From Armatimonadota bacterium (lineage in GTDB: Bacteria > Sysuimicrobiota > Sysuimicrobiia > Sysuimicrobiales > Humicultoraceae), in NCBI GenBank assembly GCA_031081585.1, contig JAVHLY010000013.1, positions 1 through 64,000 on the forward strand: a stretch of DNA of 64,000 bases. The letters are read 5' to 3'. The notes below the pieces were generated by a model, which saw only the letters and a list, made by a program, of their open reading frames with translations, was not told where the DNA came from and did no database searches. The number at the start of each line of letters is the position of its first letter. Position 1 is the first letter of the stretch. This document shows positions 39,995-48,446 of the stretch, one piece after another. The position numbers and the translations under genes are program-made.

Positions 39995-40275
39995 CCACCC
40001 TCTGGCTGTACCCGGCCCCCGGCGGCCGGTTCAACGGGCATCAGGCGAGCCAACTGGTCAACCTGGTCAAGGAGCGGACGGGCGGGCTGGACGTCTACGT
40101 CCATCTCATGCCCAACGCCAGGTCGGAGGCGGTTGGCGCCGGCGGTAGGGGCGACCCCGACCTGCCTGAGAGGCGCGGGGGCTTTACCTTGCCCGGCGAT
40201 ATGGACAGCTACCTGGCCGCCAGCCCAGCCGCCCTGCCCGTAGGAGTGGATCCCGTCTTCGTGGAGGCGAAGTGA
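39991..40275 (+). CDS. Short ORF, possibly the 3' part of the preceding broken gene
   Basis: 94 residues from GTG at 39991: TTLWLYPAPGGRFNGHQASQ, VYVHLMPN, then a low-confidence C-terminus. It starts inside the stop of the previous ORF in another frame, so the two could be one gene with a frameshift near 39990 or a coupled pair. No known domain is recognised. It converges with the ThiF-like gene 43 bases further on. Confidence 0.4.
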   Translation: MTTLWLYPAPGGRFNGHQASQLVNLVKERTGGLDVYVHLMPNARSEAVGAGGRGDPDLPERRGGFTLPGDMDSYLAASPAALPVGVDPVFVEAK

Positions 40276-40318
40276 AGGCGCCATCTGCCATGCCCCGCCT
40301 GAACGCGTTGAAGCCGAA

Positions 40319-41236
40319 CTACGAGCCTCCCTGCGGCGCAGGCCGGCTGCGGAGCCTGGCCCCCTTCAGCAGGAACCGCTTGACGTACCAGCGCTTGAGC
40401 CGCTGGAGGGGGTGGCGGTTGCCCCACCACAGCCGCCCGCGTTGGTACTGCATGGTGTAGGCGTCGAACTGCGAGAAGTAGGGTACGGGTCTGACGGGCC
40501 CGCGCCCCAGCAGGATCTTCACGATCTCCGCCGCCGCCATGCCGCTCGCAATCTGGCAGGCCACGCCGAGCGACGGGCCGTATCCTCTCTGGAAGTCTAC
40601 GCTCTTGGGGTCCATGTACCTCAGATGGATCCCGGCGGGTGCTGTCCCGACCGCGAAGGCGATCAGCTGCTCTTCCAGACTCAACCCGTCTCGGAGATCA
40701 TAGTACTCCTCGAAGCTCATCCCGGTGGGCGAGAATACGAGCAGGACGCCGCTGAACCCGAGCGGGCCCGCGGAGACCACGTACAGTCCTCTGTCGCGCG
40801 CCCGGGAACAGATCAGCCGGCGGGCTTCGAGGGCGAAGTAGTCCAGGGCGTCCTGCACCACGTCGGCCCCGGCGAGGAACTCGTCCACGTTGTGCTTGCC
40901 GATGGGCTCCGTGAACACCGTCACGTCCGCCTCAGGGTTGATGGTGCGGATGATCTCCGCCATGACCTCCGCTTTGTTCTGCCTCAACGTGTGAACAGTT
41001 GCGCCGTACTGCCGGTTCATGTTCACGACCTCGAACACGTCGGCGTCAGCGATGCGGAAGCGGCCGATGCCCGTACGGGCGAGCGTGGCCGCGGCCACCC
41101 CGCCCATTCCTCCCATCCCCGGGATGGCGACGCAGACGTGCCGCAACCGCTCCTGTTCCGCCGGGGTGACGAGTCCGATGTTGCGCGAGAAGGCTTGCGA
41201 ATAATAGTCAGCCAGCGATGACGCTGCCGTACTCAT
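40319..41236 (-). CDS. ThiF/MoeB/HesA-family adenylyltransferase-like (E1-like) protein
   Basis: 305 residues. The nucleotide-binding Rossmann motif is IPGMGGMGGVAAATLARTGIGRFRIADADVFEVVNMNRQ, followed by NKAEVMAEIIRTINPEADVTVF and VVQDALDYFALEARRLI (Asp region). The family adenylates the C-terminus of a ubiquitin-like or sulfur-carrier protein (ThiS/MoaD) or a peptide. The usual CxxC zinc pairs of MoeB/ThiF are not seen, so it belongs to the HesA/YgdL-like side. No carrier gene adjoins. ATG at 41236 has GGGAGGAG before it; the frame extends to 41488 without protein-like content. Confidence 0.85.
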   Translation of the reverse strand: MSTAASSLADYYSQAFSRNIGLVTPAEQERLRHVCVAIPGMGGMGGVAAATLARTGIGRFRIADADVFEVVNMNRQYGATVHTLRQNKAEVMAEIIRTINPEADVTVFTEPIGKHNVDEFLAGADVVQDALDYFALEARRLICSRARDRGLYVVSAGPLGFSGVLLVFSPTGMSFEEYYDLRDGLSLEEQLIAFAVGTAPAGIHLRYMDPKSVDFQRGYGPSLGVACQIASGMAAAEIVKILLGRGPVRPVPYFSQFDAYTMQYQRGRLWWGNRHPLQRLKRWYVKRFLLKGARLRSRPAPQGGS

Positions 41237-41666
41237 GGCTCCTCCCTTCGATGGCAGCCACCTGCACGACTGGCCGCGGAAGCAGATGGACGGCAGGCCA
41301 AGTCCCCCCTGTGGCCCTAGCCTCTGAGCTCCCCACGCAGCGGGGTAAAGTCCCCACCGCCGCCTTCGGGTGCGGGAGGAGGATCCGGGCCGTGCGGCAA
41401 GCCTTCCGTCGCCCGTCCGAGGCCACGGGTCGCGGGGTCGAGGCTCCCGCAGCGGAGGTCGACCGTCGGTTTGGGGCTGGTAGGACACCGCGCGTCAGAT
41501 GGCGGTGATCACCGCGTGGGCCCACCTGCCCAACGGCAGCGGTGCACTGTGGTTCACCGCGCATCCGCTGACGATGGTCAATCCAATCGTCCCGATCGGA
41601 CTCGGGTTCTGGATGTGCTATGGAGCTACACCCTTCCGGGGAAGCGGAAAAGACGGGTGGTGTGTG
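41237..41666. other. 430-base gap between the ThiF-like gene and tRNA-Ala
   Basis: No gene or known RNA is recognised. The stretch has several GC-rich inverted repeats (around 41330-41380 and 41400-41450), which could be leader structure for the ThiF-like gene on the minus strand. A plus-strand open frame at 41499-41714 runs into the tRNA and is not trusted. Confidence 0.4.
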
Positions 41667-41742
41667 TGGTGGACCGGAGGGGATTCGAACCCCCGACCTC
41701 CTCAATGCCATTGAGGCGCGCTCCCAACTGCGCCACCGGCCC
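41667..41742 (-). tRNA. tRNA-Ala (anticodon GGC), CCA encoded
   Basis: Acceptor GGGCCGG pairs with CCGGTCC and includes the G3-U70 pair that identifies alanine tRNAs. The anticodon stem CCTCA/TGAGG encloses loop ATGGCAT, anticodon GGC. The T arm reads GGGGGTTCGAATCCCC. Discriminator A is followed by genomic CCA. Length is 76 bases with CCA. Confidence 0.96.
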
Positions 41743-41781
41743 GGAATCCTCTTCGATTATAGGTGTGCACGTGCAGGAGCG

Positions 41782-43095
41782 TCAACGAACGCGGGCCGGC
41801 GTGGCGCGGCGCTCGAGCGCCGTGAGGCTGACCGCGTCGCGCAGGGTTGCCGCGCGCTGCGGCGGTCGAGCCTCCGCGGCCTCCCGGTCGAAGGCGTCGA
41901 TGATCCGCCCGAAGGCCTCCACCACCGCCGGGTCGAACTGCGAGCCCGAGCCGGCGGCGATGCGCGCCCGGGCCTCCGCCGGGGTGAGGGCGCGACGGTA
42001 GGGGCGGTCGTGGGTCATGGCCTCATAGGCGTCGGCCACCGCCAGCACGCGCGCGCCCACCGGGATGGCCTCGCCGGCCAGCCCGCGCGGGTAGCCGCGG
42101 CCGTCCCACCGCTCGTGGCTGTGCAGCACCGCCCGCTTCACCCCTTCCGGCAGCGGCGCCGACTGGAGGATCTGGTAGCCGGCCTCGGCGTGGCGGCGGA
42201 TCAACCGGTGCTCCTCGGGCGTGAGGCGTCCGGGCTTGCCCAGGACGGCGTCGGGCACGGCGATCTTCCCCACGTCGTGCAGGCGCGCGGCCATGACGAT
42301 CTCCTCAACCGTGCCAGGATCCAGCTCCATGGCCCGCGCCAGGGCCTCAGCCAGGCGAGCCACGCGGCTGGAATGATCGCCGGTGTAGGCGTCGCGCGCG
42401 TCGATGGCACTGGCCAGTGCCTGGTAGGTCCCCAGGTGGGCGGCGATCAGGTCGGCCTGCTGCTGCAGCAGCTGGCGCGAGGCGCGCCGCACCAGCACGA
42501 AGACGGAGAGGTAGAGGAGCAGCAGACCGCCGGTTACGGCGTTCCAGATGATGCGGCGGAGCACGGCAAACCGCTCGTACAGCGGCGTCAGGTCGTAGGA
42601 GATCTCGTAGGCTCCCAGCGGCGGCGAGGCCGCCCGCGCCTGCACGGGCACGAAGACCAGTGCCGCGTCCGGGGAGAGGCGCTCCAGGCGCTGCCGGTCG
42701 CGGACGAAGCGGCGGAAGCCCTCGGGTGTGCGCAAGTCCGCGGCCACCGGCGCCACGCCGACCGGCTCGTCGGCGTTGCTGTAGAGGAGCAGCCCGTCGG
42801 CCCGCCACAGGCGCACGCGCAGCAGGTCAGGGGAGTGGGTGCTGGTGCGGAAGAGAGCGTCGAGGACGGCCTGGCGGTCAGCTGCCAGCGGCCCGCGCAG
42901 GTCCTCGGGGGTCAGCGTCGGCCCGAAGGCGCGCACGATGCTCTCCGCGGCGACGTGCGCCTCCCGGTCGACCAGGATCGCGGTCACCAGCCGGGTGGTG
43001 GCGACGGAGAGTCCCACGGCCAGCGCCACGGCGATGAGGGCGCTGGCCAGGGTGAAGCGCTGGAGCAGCGTCAGCCGGGCCCAGAGGCGGAGCAT
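41782..43095 (-). CDS. Membrane sensor HD-GYP protein (putative c-di-GMP phosphodiesterase)
   Basis: 437 residues. Two membrane helices (about 15-35 and 180-205) enclose an extracytoplasmic sensor of about 145 residues. The cytoplasmic HD-GYP domain (about 225-400) shows YTGDHSSRVARLAEALA, ARLHDVGKIAVPD (HD pair) and HSHERWDGRGYPRGLAGEAIP (complete GYP motif). It likely degrades cyclic di-GMP in response to an outside signal. It is the second HD-GYP protein of the window. It starts 84 bases downstream of mog on the same strand, followed by tRNA-Ala. Confidence 0.92.
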   Translation of the reverse strand: MLRLWARLTLLQRFTLASALIAVALAVGLSVATTRLVTAILVDREAHVAAESIVRAFGPTLTPEDLRGPLAADRQAVLDALFRTSTHSPDLLRVRLWRADGLLLYSNADEPVGVAPVAADLRTPEGFRRFVRDRQRLERLSPDAALVFVPVQARAASPPLGAYEISYDLTPLYERFAVLRRIIWNAVTGGLLLLYLSVFVLVRRASRQLLQQQADLIAAHLGTYQALASAIDARDAYTGDHSSRVARLAEALARAMELDPGTVEEIVMAARLHDVGKIAVPDAVLGKPGRLTPEEHRLIRRHAEAGYQILQSAPLPEGVKRAVLHSHERWDGRGYPRGLAGEAIPVGARVLAVADAYEAMTHDRPYRRALTPAEARARIAAGSGSQFDPAVVEAFGRIIDAFDREAAEARPPQRAATLRDAVSLTALERRATPARVR

Positions 43096-43179
43096 CCTGT
43101 TGCCTTCTTGCCCGTGCGGGAAGGCGTCTATACCCGCCGATCACGCCGCCACGGCGCACCTGTCGCGCGCGGCCTGGGT

Positions 43180-43692
43180 TCAGGCGTGGGGGCGGCCCCA
43201 CGGCGGGCCCTCCCCGGCCAGCAGGTCGAGGGCGTGGGGCAGGACTCCTTCCAGGACCGCGAGCCACTCCTCCACGCCGCGCGGGCTCCCCGGGAGGTTC
43301 ACGATGAGGGTGCGCCCCCGCACGCCAGCCACGCCGCGGGAGAGGACGGCCAGCGGGGTCGCGGCGGCGGTGCGGGCGCGGGCCCACTCGGGCAGTCCGG
43401 GGACCAGGCGCTCGACGACGTCGAGCGTCGCCTCCGGGGTGACGTCGCGCGGCGCCACGCCGCTCCCCCCGGTCGTCAGCACGAGGGCGGCGCCCACCTC
43501 GTCGGCCAGGTGGCGCAGGCGCGCGGCCACCGCCGCCCGGTCGTCCGCCACCGCCTCGCGCGCCACTACCTCGGCGCCGTGGTGCGTGGCCCACGCCATG
43601 ATGCGGTCGCCGCTGGTATCCGGCCCGCGCCCGGCGGCCACTGTGTCGCTCACGGTGAGGACGGCGACGCGCCGCCCGGCCAGGCCGGCCAC
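43180..43692 (-). CDS. mog: Molybdopterin adenylyltransferase (Mog/MoaB family)
   Basis: 170 residues. VAVLTVSDTVAAGRGPDTSGD, LVLTTGGSGVAPRDVTPEATLDV (TTGGSG/D motif that binds molybdopterin) and LIVNLPGSPRGVEEWLAVL. It adenylates molybdopterin before metal insertion by MoeA. GTG at 43692 follows the moaC stop by 3 bases. It forms a moeA-moaC-mog set for molybdenum-cofactor synthesis. Confidence 0.92.
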   Translation of the reverse strand: MAGLAGRRVAVLTVSDTVAAGRGPDTSGDRIMAWATHHGAEVVAREAVADDRAAVAARLRHLADEVGAALVLTTGGSGVAPRDVTPEATLDVVERLVPGLPEWARARTAAATPLAVLSRGVAGVRGRTLIVNLPGSPRGVEEWLAVLEGVLPHALDLLAGEGPPWGRPHA

Positions 43693-43695
43693 GGC

Positions 43696-44211
43696 CTATC
43701 CCGCCTCCCCCGGTCGCCGGTAGTCGCCGCTGCGGCCGCCGCGCTTGCGCACTAGCCGGATGCGGTCGATGGTCATCCCCCGGTCCGCCGCCTTGCACAT
43801 GTCGTAGACGGTCAACGCCGCGGCCGCCACGGCCACGAGCGCCTCCATCTCCACGCCGGTGCGCCCGACCGTGCGCGCCACCGCCTCGATGGCCACGCGG
43901 TCCGGCGGCGCGGGGCGGCAGGTCACCCGCACCTCGGTGAGCGGCAGAGTGTGGGCGAGGGGAATCCACTCGTCGGTGCGCTTGGCCGCCATCACCCCGG
44001 CGGTCTCGGCCAGCGTCAGGACGTCACCCTTGGCTACGCCCCCGGCCGCGATGAGCTGCAGCGTGGCGGGCTGCATCACCACCTCGCCGCGCGCCACCGC
44101 CTCGCGCCGGGTCTCGGGTTTGGCGGCCACGTCCACCATGCGCGCCCGACCCGTCCCGTCGACGTGGCTGAGACGCGGGGCCGCGCCGCCCTTCGCCCGC
44201 GCCTTAGCCAA
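43696..44211 (-). CDS. moaC: Cyclic pyranopterin monophosphate synthase MoaC
   Basis: 171 residues. RLSHVDGTGRARMVDVAAKPETRREAVA, KRTDEWIPLAHTLPLTEVRV (MoaC H-L-P-L region), GVEMEALVAVAAAALTVYDMCKAADRGM, and the catalytic Lys tail LVRKRGGRSG. It converts the MoaA product to cyclic pyranopterin monophosphate. The TTG at 44211 is chosen because it follows GGAG at short distance and overlaps the moeA stop; GTG at 44229 is an alternative. Confidence 0.94.
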   Translation of the reverse strand: MAKARAKGGAAPRLSHVDGTGRARMVDVAAKPETRREAVARGEVVMQPATLQLIAAGGVAKGDVLTLAETAGVMAAKRTDEWIPLAHTLPLTEVRVTCRPAPPDRVAIEAVARTVGRTGVEMEALVAVAAAALTVYDMCKAADRGMTIDRIRLVRKRGGRSGDYRRPGEAG

Positions 44212-45457
44212 GGAGCTCCACCTCCACAACCGACCCCTCCGCCGCCTCCCGGCCAGGGGGCAGGACGACGAAGCCGTCTGCGCGGACCATCGAGGTGAGC
44301 ACCCCCGAGGCCGCCGGCAGCGGCACGGCCCAGTGTTCCCCTCCCCGCACCTCCAGCCGCACCCGCACGTGCTCCTCCCGCTCGGCCGGCGCGCGCAGGG
44401 TGCGGGCCAGACGGGCGGTGGTGTAGCGCGCCGGCTCCTCCGCCGTCCCGAGCAGCGCGGCCAGCAGCGGCCGGACGAAACGGGCGAAGATCACCATCGC
44501 CGAGACCGGGTTGCCGGGCAGCCCCACCACCGGCGTGGCGCCGGCCAGGGCCAGCACCGTGGGCTTGCCGGGCTTGATGGCGATCCCGTGCACCACGATG
44601 CCGGGCGGGCCCAGCGCCGCGATGGCGTCCACGACCACGTCTCGCTCACCCACCGAGCTCCCCCCCGAGACCAGCACCAGGTCACAGGCGGCCACGGCCT
44701 GGCGCAGGCGGGCCTCGACCACCGGGCGGTCGTCGGGCAGGATCTCCTCGACTGCGGGCTCGCCGCCGGCCTCGCGCACGAGCGCGGCGAGGGTCGGGGC
44801 GTTCATGTCGCGCACCTGCCCTGGAGCCGGCACCGCCTCGGGCGGCACCACCTCGTCGCCGCTGGAGAAGATGGCCACGCGCGGGGGCCGGCGTACCGCC
44901 ACCCGGGTGATTCCAAGACCGGCCAGGATGCCCAGGTCGGCGGGACGGAGGCGACGGCCGGCGGGGAGCACCACCTGGCCCGCGCGCACGTCGGCGCCGC
45001 GGCGCAGGACGTTCTCCCCGGGGGCGGGGAGGCGCGAGAGCACCAGGAGGTCGCCCTCGCGCACCACCTCCTCCTGCATCACCACCGCGTCGGCCCCCGG
45101 CGGGAGCATCCCCCCGGTGGGGACCTGGACGGCCTCACCCACGCCCACCGGGACAGCCGCCGCCTCGCCCATGCGCACCGCGCCGACGAGGCGCAGCCGG
45201 ACGCCTCCACCAGAGGCTGCGTCGCCCGCCGGGAGCGGCGCTGCCGCGGCGACGGTGTCCGTGCGCAGCGCGTAGCCGTCCACGGTCGACCGGTCGAACG
45301 GCGGGAGGTCCTCGGCAGCGGTTACGTCGTCGGCCAGGACGCGCCCCAGGGCCGAGGTGAGCGGCACCGTCTCCGCCGGGGTGGGCCTCGGGTGCCACTG
45401 CGCCCGGTAGCGCGCCCGGGCGTCGTCGGGCGTGAGGAGCCGGGTGAAGACGCGCAT
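44204..45457 (-). CDS. moeA: Molybdopterin molybdenumtransferase MoeA
   Basis: 417 residues. DLPPFDRSTVDGYALRT (substrate-binding Ser/Asp block), VPTGGMLPPGADAVVMQEE, VAIFSSGDEVV, LVLVSGGSSVGERDVV, KPGKPTVLALAGATPVVGLPGNPVSAM. It inserts molybdate into adenylated molybdopterin. ATG at 45457 is 8 bases after the kbl stop. A longer open frame to 45754 is antisense-like read-through into kbl territory. Confidence 0.95.
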   Translation of the reverse strand: MRVFTRLLTPDDARARYRAQWHPRPTPAETVPLTSALGRVLADDVTAAEDLPPFDRSTVDGYALRTDTVAAAAPLPAGDAASGGGVRLRLVGAVRMGEAAAVPVGVGEAVQVPTGGMLPPGADAVVMQEEVVREGDLLVLSRLPAPGENVLRRGADVRAGQVVLPAGRRLRPADLGILAGLGITRVAVRRPPRVAIFSSGDEVVPPEAVPAPGQVRDMNAPTLAALVREAGGEPAVEEILPDDRPVVEARLRQAVAACDLVLVSGGSSVGERDVVVDAIAALGPPGIVVHGIAIKPGKPTVLALAGATPVVGLPGNPVSAMVIFARFVRPLLAALLGTAEEPARYTTARLARTLRAPAEREEHVRVRLEVRGGEHWAVPLPAASGVLTSMVRADGFVVLPPGREAAEGSVVEVELLG

Positions 45458-45465
45458 GCCGCGGC

Positions 45466-46662
45466 TCAGATCAACCCGAGCTCCCGCCCCGCCCGCTCGA
45501 AGGCGTCCAGCGCGCGGCGCAGCAGCTCGGGCGTGTGCCCTGCCGTCACGATGGTGCGCACGCGGGCCTTGCCCCGCGGCACCGTGGGGTAGGCGATCCC
45601 CAGCGCGAAGACCCCCAGCTCGAAGAGGCGGTCGGAGAGGCGCATCGCCAGGGTTTCCTCGCCCACGAGGATGGGCGTGATCGGCGTCTCGCTGCGCCCG
45701 GTGTCGAAGCCCAGCTGGCGCAGCCCCTCTTTGAAGAGGCGCGTGTGCTCCCACAGGCGGGCGATGCGCTCCTCCCCCTCCGGCTCCTGGACGTAGCGCA
45801 CCGCCTCCAGCGCCGCCGCCGCCACCGCCGGCGGATGCGACGTGGAGAAGAGCAGCGGCCGCGCCCGGTGCACGAGGAAGTCGATGAGCGCCCGGCTCCC
45901 CGCGACGTAGCCGCCCAGCCCGCCAAAGGCCTTGGAGAGCGTCCCCACCTGGATGTGCACCCGGCCGTGCAGCCCGAAGTGGTCGACCGTGCCGCGCCCC
46001 TGCCGCCCGACGACGCCGCTGGCGTGGGCGTCGTCGACCATCATGATGGCCCCGTGGGCCTCGGCGGCCTCCACCAGCGCCGGCAGCGGGGCGATGTCCC
46101 CGTCCATGCTGAAGACGCCGTCGGTGATGAGGAGCACGCGCCGGGCGCCGCGGGACTCGGCCAGCAGCCGGCGCGCCGCCTCCACGTCCCCGTGCGGGTA
46201 GATCTTCTTGGTGGCGCCGCTCAGGCGCGCGCCGTCGATGATGCTGGCGTGGTTCAGCTCGTCGCTGACGATGACGTCCTCCCGGCCCAGCAGGGCCGCC
46301 ACCGTGCCGGCGTTGGCGGTGAAGCCCGACTGGTAGAGCAGGGTGGCCTCGGTGTGCTTGAAGGCGGCCAGTTCCGCCTCCAGGAGGCGGTGGATCTCCA
46401 GGTTGCCGGCGATGGTGCGCACCGCGCCGGGCCCCACCCCCAGCGCCTCCACGGCCCGCACCGCCGCCGCCTTCAGGCGGGGGTGGTTGGCCAGGGCCAG
46501 GTAGTTGTTGGAGCAGAGGTTGATGACCTGGCGCCCGTCGTAGGTCGCCACCGGCTCCTGCGGGCCGCTGAGCACGCGCGGCCAGCGGAAGAGCCCCTGG
46601 CGGCGCAGCGCCTCCAGCTCGTCGTCGAGGAAGGCCAGCGGATTGGTCACCTGGGTGGCCAT
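45466..46662 (-). CDS. kbl: Glycine C-acetyltransferase (2-amino-3-ketobutyrate CoA ligase)
   Basis: 398 residues of the alpha-oxoamine synthase family. INLCSNNYLALANHP, YQSGFTANAGTVAALLG, DELNHASIIDGARLS, VDDAHASGVVGRQGRGTVDHFGL, and the PLP Lys in GTLSKAFGGLGGYVAG. It cleaves 2-amino-3-oxobutyrate with CoA to glycine and acetyl-CoA. tdh (48.4-49.5 kb) supplies that intermediate from threonine, so Kbl is preferred over BioF or KBL-like alternatives. AGGAGG lies 11 bases before the ATG. Confidence 0.9.
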   Translation of the reverse strand: MATQVTNPLAFLDDELEALRRQGLFRWPRVLSGPQEPVATYDGRQVINLCSNNYLALANHPRLKAAAVRAVEALGVGPGAVRTIAGNLEIHRLLEAELAAFKHTEATLLYQSGFTANAGTVAALLGREDVIVSDELNHASIIDGARLSGATKKIYPHGDVEAARRLLAESRGARRVLLITDGVFSMDGDIAPLPALVEAAEAHGAIMMVDDAHASGVVGRQGRGTVDHFGLHGRVHIQVGTLSKAFGGLGGYVAGSRALIDFLVHRARPLLFSTSHPPAVAAAALEAVRYVQEPEGEERIARLWEHTRLFKEGLRQLGFDTGRSETPITPILVGEETLAMRLSDRLFELGVFALGIAYPTVPRGKARVRTIVTAGHTPELLRRALDAFERAGRELGLI

Positions 46663-46844
46663 GGTGTCATCGCCTCCTGCCGGTGTGCGACGCGGGCACC
46701 GCACGCCCCCCGGGGGTCTCAGGCGCCGCAGGGGTCGCCCCCTCACGAGGCTCTCGGACCTGGCGCACGCGGTCAAGGGCTGCCTGGTGAACCCGGGCAC
46801 GTACGCCCCGACCGGCCCGGGACGTGCCCGATCGGGTCGAAGGG

Positions 46845-48443
46845 CTACAGCTCGGGCCCGGCCGCGGCCACCTCCGCCGGGACCTGGTCGCGGAAGGCGG
46901 CGAAGTTCTCCCGGAACATCCCCGCCAGGCGCCGCGCCTGGTGGTCGTAGGCCTCCGGGTCCGGCCAGGTGCTGCGGGGGTCGAGTACCTCCGGCGGGAC
47001 CCCCGGGCACGTCTGCGGCACCGCCAGCCCGAAGACCGGGTCGGTCCGGAACGCCACGCCCTCGAGGGCCCCGGTGAGGGCTGCCCGCACCATCGCCCGC
47101 GTGTAGGCGATGGGTATGCGCCGCCCCTGCCCGTAGGGGCCGCCGGTCCACCCCGTGTTCACCAGCCAGGCGGTAGCGCGGTGCCGGACCATGCGCTCGC
47201 CGAGCATGGTCGCGTAGACCGTGGGCGAGAGCACCATGAAGGGCGCCCCGAAGCAGGTGCTGAAGGTGGCCTCCGGCTCGGTCACCCCCTTCTCCGTCCC
47301 CGCCACCTTGGCCGTGTACCCCGAGAGGAAGTGGTACATCGCCTGGGCCGGGGCGAGCCGGGCGATGGGGGGGAGCACGCCGAAGGCGTCGGCGGTGAGC
47401 ATGACGATGGTCCGGGGGTGGCCGCCCACCCCGTCGAGCTTCGCTCCGGGGATGTGCCCGAGCGGGAAGGCGGCGCGGGTGTTCTCCGTGAGCGAGTCGT
47501 CGTCCAGGTCCACGGCCCCGGTGAGGCTGTCGTACCCGACGTTCTCCAGGATCGTCCCGAAGCTGTGGGTGGCCGCGTAGATCTGCGGCTCCGCCTCGGC
47601 GGAGAGGTGGATGACCTTGGCGTAGACGCCGCCTTCGAAGTTGAAGACGCCGCGCTCGCTCCAGCCGTGCTCGTCGTCGCCAATCAGCCGCCGCTCCGGG
47701 TCCGCGGAGAGCGTGGTCTTGCCGGTGCCGGACAGGCCGAAGAAGATGGCCACGTCACCCGCCGGGCCCTCGTTGGCCGAGCAGTGCATGGAGAGGACCC
47801 CCTGGCGCGGCAGCAGGTAGTTGAGCACGCTGAAGATGGACTTCTTGATCTCGCCCGCGTACTCGGTCCCGCCGATGAGGACGAGGCGCTCCTGGAAGTT
47901 CATCACGATGAAGACCTCCGAGCGCGTCCCGTCCTCCTCGGGGACGGCGTGGCAGCGCGGGGCGTGGAGGACGGTGAAGGCCGGCACGTGCCCGGGGAGC
48001 TCCTCCGGCTGCGGGCGGATGAACATGGTCCGGGCGAAGAGGGCGTGCCAGGCGCTCTCGCTGATCACGCGGATGGGCAGGCGGTACTCGGCGTCGGCCC
48101 CGACGAAGCAGTCCTGGACGAAGAGATCCCGCCCCTCCAGGTAGGCCCGCATGCGCCGGTGCAGGCTGTCGAAGTGCGCCACCTCCAGCGGCCGGTTCAC
48201 CTTCCCCCACCAGATGTGCGCCTCGCTGGTGGGCTCGCGGACGATGAAGCGGTCGTTGGGGGAGCGGCCGGTGTGGTGGCCGGTGCGCACCACCAGCGGG
48301 CCCCCCTGGGCCAGCCGCCCCTCGCGGCGGCGAATCGCCTCCTCGTAGAGCAGCGGGGTGGTGAGGTTCCAGTAGACGTTGGCGTTGCGGATGCCGTGCC
48401 GCTCCAGCCCGTAGGCGCTGCGGCGGGCGCCCAGCGTCTCCAT
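46845..48443 (-). CDS. pckA: Phosphoenolpyruvate carboxykinase (ATP)
   Basis: 532 residues. PEPCK motifs: [33 protein letters not shown] (substrate region), the kinase-1a P-loop [33 protein letters not shown] (metal ligands) and [16 protein letters not shown]. It converts oxaloacetate and ATP to PEP, CO2 and ADP, the entry to gluconeogenesis. ATG at 48443 is 3 bases after the tdh stop. Placement between tdh and kbl links amino-acid breakdown to carbon-backbone synthesis. A 180-base gap with a 9-bp inverted repeat follows before kbl. Confidence 0.97.
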   Translation of the reverse strand: METLGARRSAYGLERHGIRNANVYWNLTTPLLYEEAIRRREGRLAQGGPLVVRTGHHTGRSPNDRFIVREPTSEAHIWWGKVNRPLEVAHFDSLHRRMRAYLEGRDLFVQDCFVGADAEYRLPIRVISESAWHALFARTMFIRPQPEELPGHVPAFTVLHAPRCHAVPEEDGTRSEVFIVMNFQERLVLIGGTEYAGEIKKSIFSVLNYLLPRQGVLSMHCSANEGPAGDVAIFFGLSGTGKTTLSADPERRLIGDDEHGWSERGVFNFEGGVYAKVIHLSAEAEPQIYAATHSFGTILENVGYDSLTGAVDLDDDSLTENTRAAFPLGHIPGAKLDGVGGHPRTIVMLTADAFGVLPPIARLAPAQAMYHFLSGYTAKVAGTEKGVTEPEATFSTCFGAPFMVLSPTVYATMLGERMVRHRATAWLVNTGWTGGPYGQGRRIPIAYTRAMVRAALTGALEGVAFRTDPVFGLAVPQTCPGVPPEVLDPRSTWPDPEAYDHQARRLAGMFRENFAAFRDQVPAEVAAAGPEL

Positions 48444-48446
48444 TCC

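Noticed and set aside
41499-41714. 71-codon plus-strand ORF (AVITAWAHLPNGSG) ending over tRNA-Ala
   Set aside because: Its end (GGDSNPRPPQ) is the standard artefact of translating a tRNA antisense, and no start context or homology is evident. A decayed membrane-protein fragment upstream cannot be excluded.
41667-41742. tRNA-Ala as attachment site of an integrated element
   Set aside because: No integrase gene, and I could not find a second copy of the tRNA 3' end in the flanking 3 kb.
46794-46840. Inverted repeat CGGGCACGT / ACGTGCCCG downstream of pckA considered as terminator
   Set aside because: The loop is long (about 19 bases) and no T-run follows on the minus strand; not enough for a terminator call.
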